DNA of 64,000 nt, from positions 1,922,001 through 1,986,000 of the forward strand of contig CP126196.1 of NCBI GenBank assembly GCA_030272155.1, read 5' to 3'. Shown one piece after another: positions 58,373 through 64,000 of the stretch. The DNA comes from Tetradesmus obliquus (Eukaryota > Chlorophyta > Chlorophyceae > Sphaeropleales > Scenedesmaceae). How positions within the stretch are numbered: position 1 is the first letter of the stretch; every line of letters begins with the position of its first letter. The translations under genes and the position numbers were made by a program. The notes beneath the pieces are model-generated. The model was not told the DNA's origin. It worked only from the letters and a program-made list of their open reading frames with translations, and ran no database searches.

Positions 58373-59878
58373 GGCGGGACAGTGACGTCAAGTTTCCTAA
58401 CACAAACCTGGGCAGTGCGTGCCGTGCAGCCTGTCAAACAGGGATACTCAAACCAGCAGCAGCAGCTGCAGCAGGCAACGGCACAGGGAAGCGTGAGCAC
58501 AGCAGGACACACATTCACTGCTGCTGCTGCTGCAAGCTGATCCTGCCTCAATACCCAGCTAGCCAGCCTCCCTATGTATACCCACTGTGACGTGCTGCGC
58601 CATGGCTGATCCTGCTGATTCTGCTGAGTATCATACCCTGCAAGATGCGCACAATCACTGCTGAAAAGTACCCCATCTGCTGCTCGGATTGGCAGGCGCA
58701 TGGCGCCAACACCGATGCTGTTCTGCTCAGCAGCATCAGGTTAGACTAGAGCTGCATCAGTGGCGACAGCTGCTGCGCCAGCAGCGGCAGCTCTGAGGTC
58801 ACAGACAATGGCGCCGTTGCTGCTGCTGCTGCTGAAGAAGAACCTGCCACAAACGGCGGCAGCGCCGCTGCTGCTGCTGTTGTAAAACCTGCCACAAGCT
58901 TGGCACGGAGCTGTAGCAGGGTGTTCTGCGCGTTCTGTGCAAGGCTGCTCAGCTGCTGCTACAATATGCTGCATAAGCTGCGGCGCCTGCAGACAAGCTT
59001 TGTTTCCAACGAGCAATGCTCCAGCGCTGCTGCAAGCCAGCAGCCTCTCCTAACTGCTGCTGCTGTTGAAACTGCTGTTGCCACTGCCAAGGAGTTGCGG
59101 AACGGCCCAACACAGCAAGCTGCTTCCAGCTCCAGCTGCTGCTGTCACTGTCGCTGCTGCTTTGCGGCATCGCCACAGCAACAACAGCAGGATCCTCCGC
59201 TTGCAGCATCAGCCTGATGCGGCGAGCGGCCAAGAGCGGCCGCCCGCTGCGCAGCGGCTGCAGCTGCTGATCGGCTGCGTGCGCTGCTGACAGTCACACT
59301 CCCTCCTCAGCTACAGCCATACGAGCTCCAGCACCGCTGTGAGCTGCCTGCCGGCACTGCATGCGGCAGGCTGCTGCTGCCGCTGTACTGCTGCTGCTGA
59401 GCCCTGCGCGCCCGCCTGCTGCTCCTGCACGCCCCTGCACCCCGCCAGATCAGCCCCCTCGTACCTTGGTGGTGGTGGCGATGACGTAAGCCTGGTTCAC
59501 GCGGCGCACTGGCACTCCGTTGAGCTTGAAGGGGCCGGTGACCAGCAGCAGCCCAGAAGGCAGCTGGCCCAGGAACACCACGCGCTTGCCCTTGAAGCGA
59601 CCGGCAAGCAGAATCAGCACCGTGCCTGGTGTGATGCTGCTGCGCAGCTTTGTGGGCTTGCGCACTGCGTTGTGTGCCAGGGGCTTGGCCACATCGTCAG
59701 CTGGGTAGAAGCGGGGAGTCTTCTTGCTGGCAGCTGCATCGGCAACAGCGGCCTTCTTTGCTGTGGTGGGGAACTTGCCACCGTGCTTCTTCTTGATGGC
59801 CCACAGCCCACGGCGCTTGTAGGTCTTGCTGCGGCCATGGGCAGAAAGCCCAGCAGCAATGATGGTTGCCTTGCCCAT
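57223..59878 (-). CDS. RPL6: Cytosolic ribosomal protein L6 (eL6)
   Basis: This is a structural protein of the large cytosolic subunit. Exons are 59465-59878, 58235-58340 and 57223-57377, giving 224 residues, normal for plants and algae. Family blocks are [89 protein letters not shown], a lysine-rich [20 protein letters not shown], and the C-terminal [18 protein letters not shown]. The start is ATG 59878 ([10 protein letters not shown]). The frame is open further upstream but without a nearer ATG. Introns of 1124 and 857 bases end in (CTG)n acceptors. Confidence 0.95.
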
Positions 59879-60236
59879 GATTGCAAAGCTAGGCAAAACT
59901 ACGCAGCCTAGAAAAGAGGGAGGTTCAGAGGGCTAGCGAGGCCTTGATCAATTGCAACTTTGGTGGTGGGCTTAAACCCCTCGGTCCCAGCTCTTCTGCT
60001 GCTGCTCTCGGTGCATGTCGGGAAGGAATTGCTCGGTTGTTATGCTCAGTGTGAGGTTGAAGCAAGTGGTTGACTTTCAAGCACAGGCAGGGCCCGGCAG
60101 CGGAGCATACAGCCACCGCAGCGATTCTAGTGGCCAGTCCTGAGGCAGGACCCTTGCAAGTCACACAGGATGCAGGTGCTTATTCTCGCAATACCGGGGA
60201 GCTTTTAGGATTTATACGGAGACGTTTCAGCTGACA
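59879..60236. promoter_or_regulatory. Shared divergent promoter of cytosolic L6 and plastid L15
   Basis: Only 358 bases separate the two start codons, so both promoters and leaders must lie here. A GGGCTTAAACCCCT block at about 59969 resembles the telo-box (AAACCCT) elements of plant ribosomal genes. GGATTTATACGG at about 60208 is the nearest TATA-like stretch on the L15 side. Confidence 0.6.
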
Positions 60237-63044
<2,808 letters not shown>

Positions 63045-64000
63045 GCGGCGGCTTGGAGTGTGGGGATTGCGGGGAGCTTTTTGGTGACAAGGTGTTGGTA
63101 GGGTCTGGGGTTTTACTAGAACAAGGGTAACGATATACAGCTGGTACCATTATTAGTGGGCGTCCTTTCCGAGCCTCGGACTTGAAGGGTGCTGTGCTTA
63201 AAAAGACAGCGTCGTACAACAGGTACTCGAGAAGCCCAGAAGATCGTCGAGCACGTACTGCGCCCGCGCTGCAGGGCAGCAGATGAATCCATGTTTAGGT
63301 TACGGCCACAGCTACGGCTTGTCTAGCAGCCTGCAGCTATTGGCTGCAGCCTGAGCTTCAGGCGGCTGAGCTTACGGGGCCGCCCCCTCAGGGCTTCAGG
63401 GCCTGAAGCGGCTTCAGCTGCGCCGGCTTGCCAGCAGGGCTGTTATCAGCGGACTGCTGTGCAGTCAGAACTTAAGCGTGTGCATTCAGGTGCTAGCATG
63501 ACTGCGGCCGCCCTGCCAGCATCGGCAGGCTCGACAGCAGGGCTGGCTGGGCCTGAAGCCCCAGCCTGGCAAACTCAACAACAGCAGTGAAACTGCACCG
63601 TACATATGCCAACGCCTGCACGCATGGCGGCTTGTGTGATCCGTCACCATTTGGCGTGTTTTCAAATGCAGCTGTTGAAGGCAGCTGAGGTTGCAAACGG
63701 CTGGATTTGGGCCGTGTGCGCCGCTAGCAAACCCCGTTGTCAACCTTCGACGAAGTGTGACGGACGAGTCATGTGACACGGCAGGGGCAGGTCCGTTCAA
63801 GCACACAATCCGTCATCGATCGTCCTTAGGTACAATCTGGTGGTAGCCGTACCTGGTTGTGCTTGAGTTCAGCTACGTAATCTCGTCGCGGTGTTCGTTT
63901 GTTCATCGTAAAGCGAGAAGTGGATTCCATACGTATGGTGTCATTACGTCAATTTTACTTTTCGTTTTCGTGTGCTCACACCGCAGTCTGCAGCTTGCAA
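63045..64000. other. Downstream of plastid L15
   Basis: The stretch contains the 3' UTR of L15 and beyond. There is a GCTTCAG/CTGAAGC-rich patch at 63340-63420, including the perfect inverted repeat CTTCAGG-G-CCTGAAG at 63394-63408. No gene is supported on either strand. Confidence 0.4.

Noticed and set aside
59879..59896. Upstream extension of L6 (open frame to 59896)
   Set aside because: No ATG there; the frame opens at a TTG. ATG 59878 begins the family-like sequence.

Overview
The window is nuclear DNA of a green alga, most like the Sphaeropleales (Scenedesmaceae/Selenastraceae type). The genes have many short GT-AG introns, and TGTAA poly(A) signals lie at plausible 3' ends. CAG/CTG triplets are very dense and encode poly-Q and poly-A runs. 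One ribosomal protein (L15) has a plastid-type transit peptide. The genus is an inference. All gene models were built by hand from splice sites, reading phase and family conservation; except for gene 1 and the possible transposon relic, exon lengths sum to an intact frame.

Layout, left to right: (1) a partial multi-span membrane protein (- strand, running off the left edge); (2) a leishmanolysin-like (M8) membrane metalloprotease (+, 9 exons); (3) an F-box-like/leucine-rich protein (+, 3 exons); (4) cytosolic ribosomal protein S28 (+, 4 exons, the first coding exon being only the ATG); (5) an APC/LAT-family, polyamine-type transporter (-, 8 exons); (6) an RWP-RK transcription factor (-, 4 exons); (7) and (8) two tandem paralogous transmembrane receptor-like kinases (-, 19 and 17 exons); (9) a possible decayed transposon ORF (+); (10) a TMEM256/DUF423 small membrane protein (-, 6 tiny exons); (11) cytosolic ribosomal protein L6 (-, 3 exons), head to head with (12) plastid ribosomal protein L15 (+, 5 exons). 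The genes do not form one pathway. Shared themes are translation (S28, L6, plastid L15) and surface/membrane functions (protease, transporter, two receptor kinases).

The most unusual signal is not a gene. In five genes (transporter, RWP-RK, receptor kinase B, TMEM256, plastid L15) introns carry decayed tandem copies of neighbouring exon sequence, in most cases including the real 3' or 5' splice site. This gives arrays of real and decoy splice sites. The two kinases add a second puzzle: their catalytic-loop exons are nearly identical in DNA, while the intron between those exons and the exons on either side have diverged. That same intron holds a minisatellite whose unit looks like a 3' splice site.
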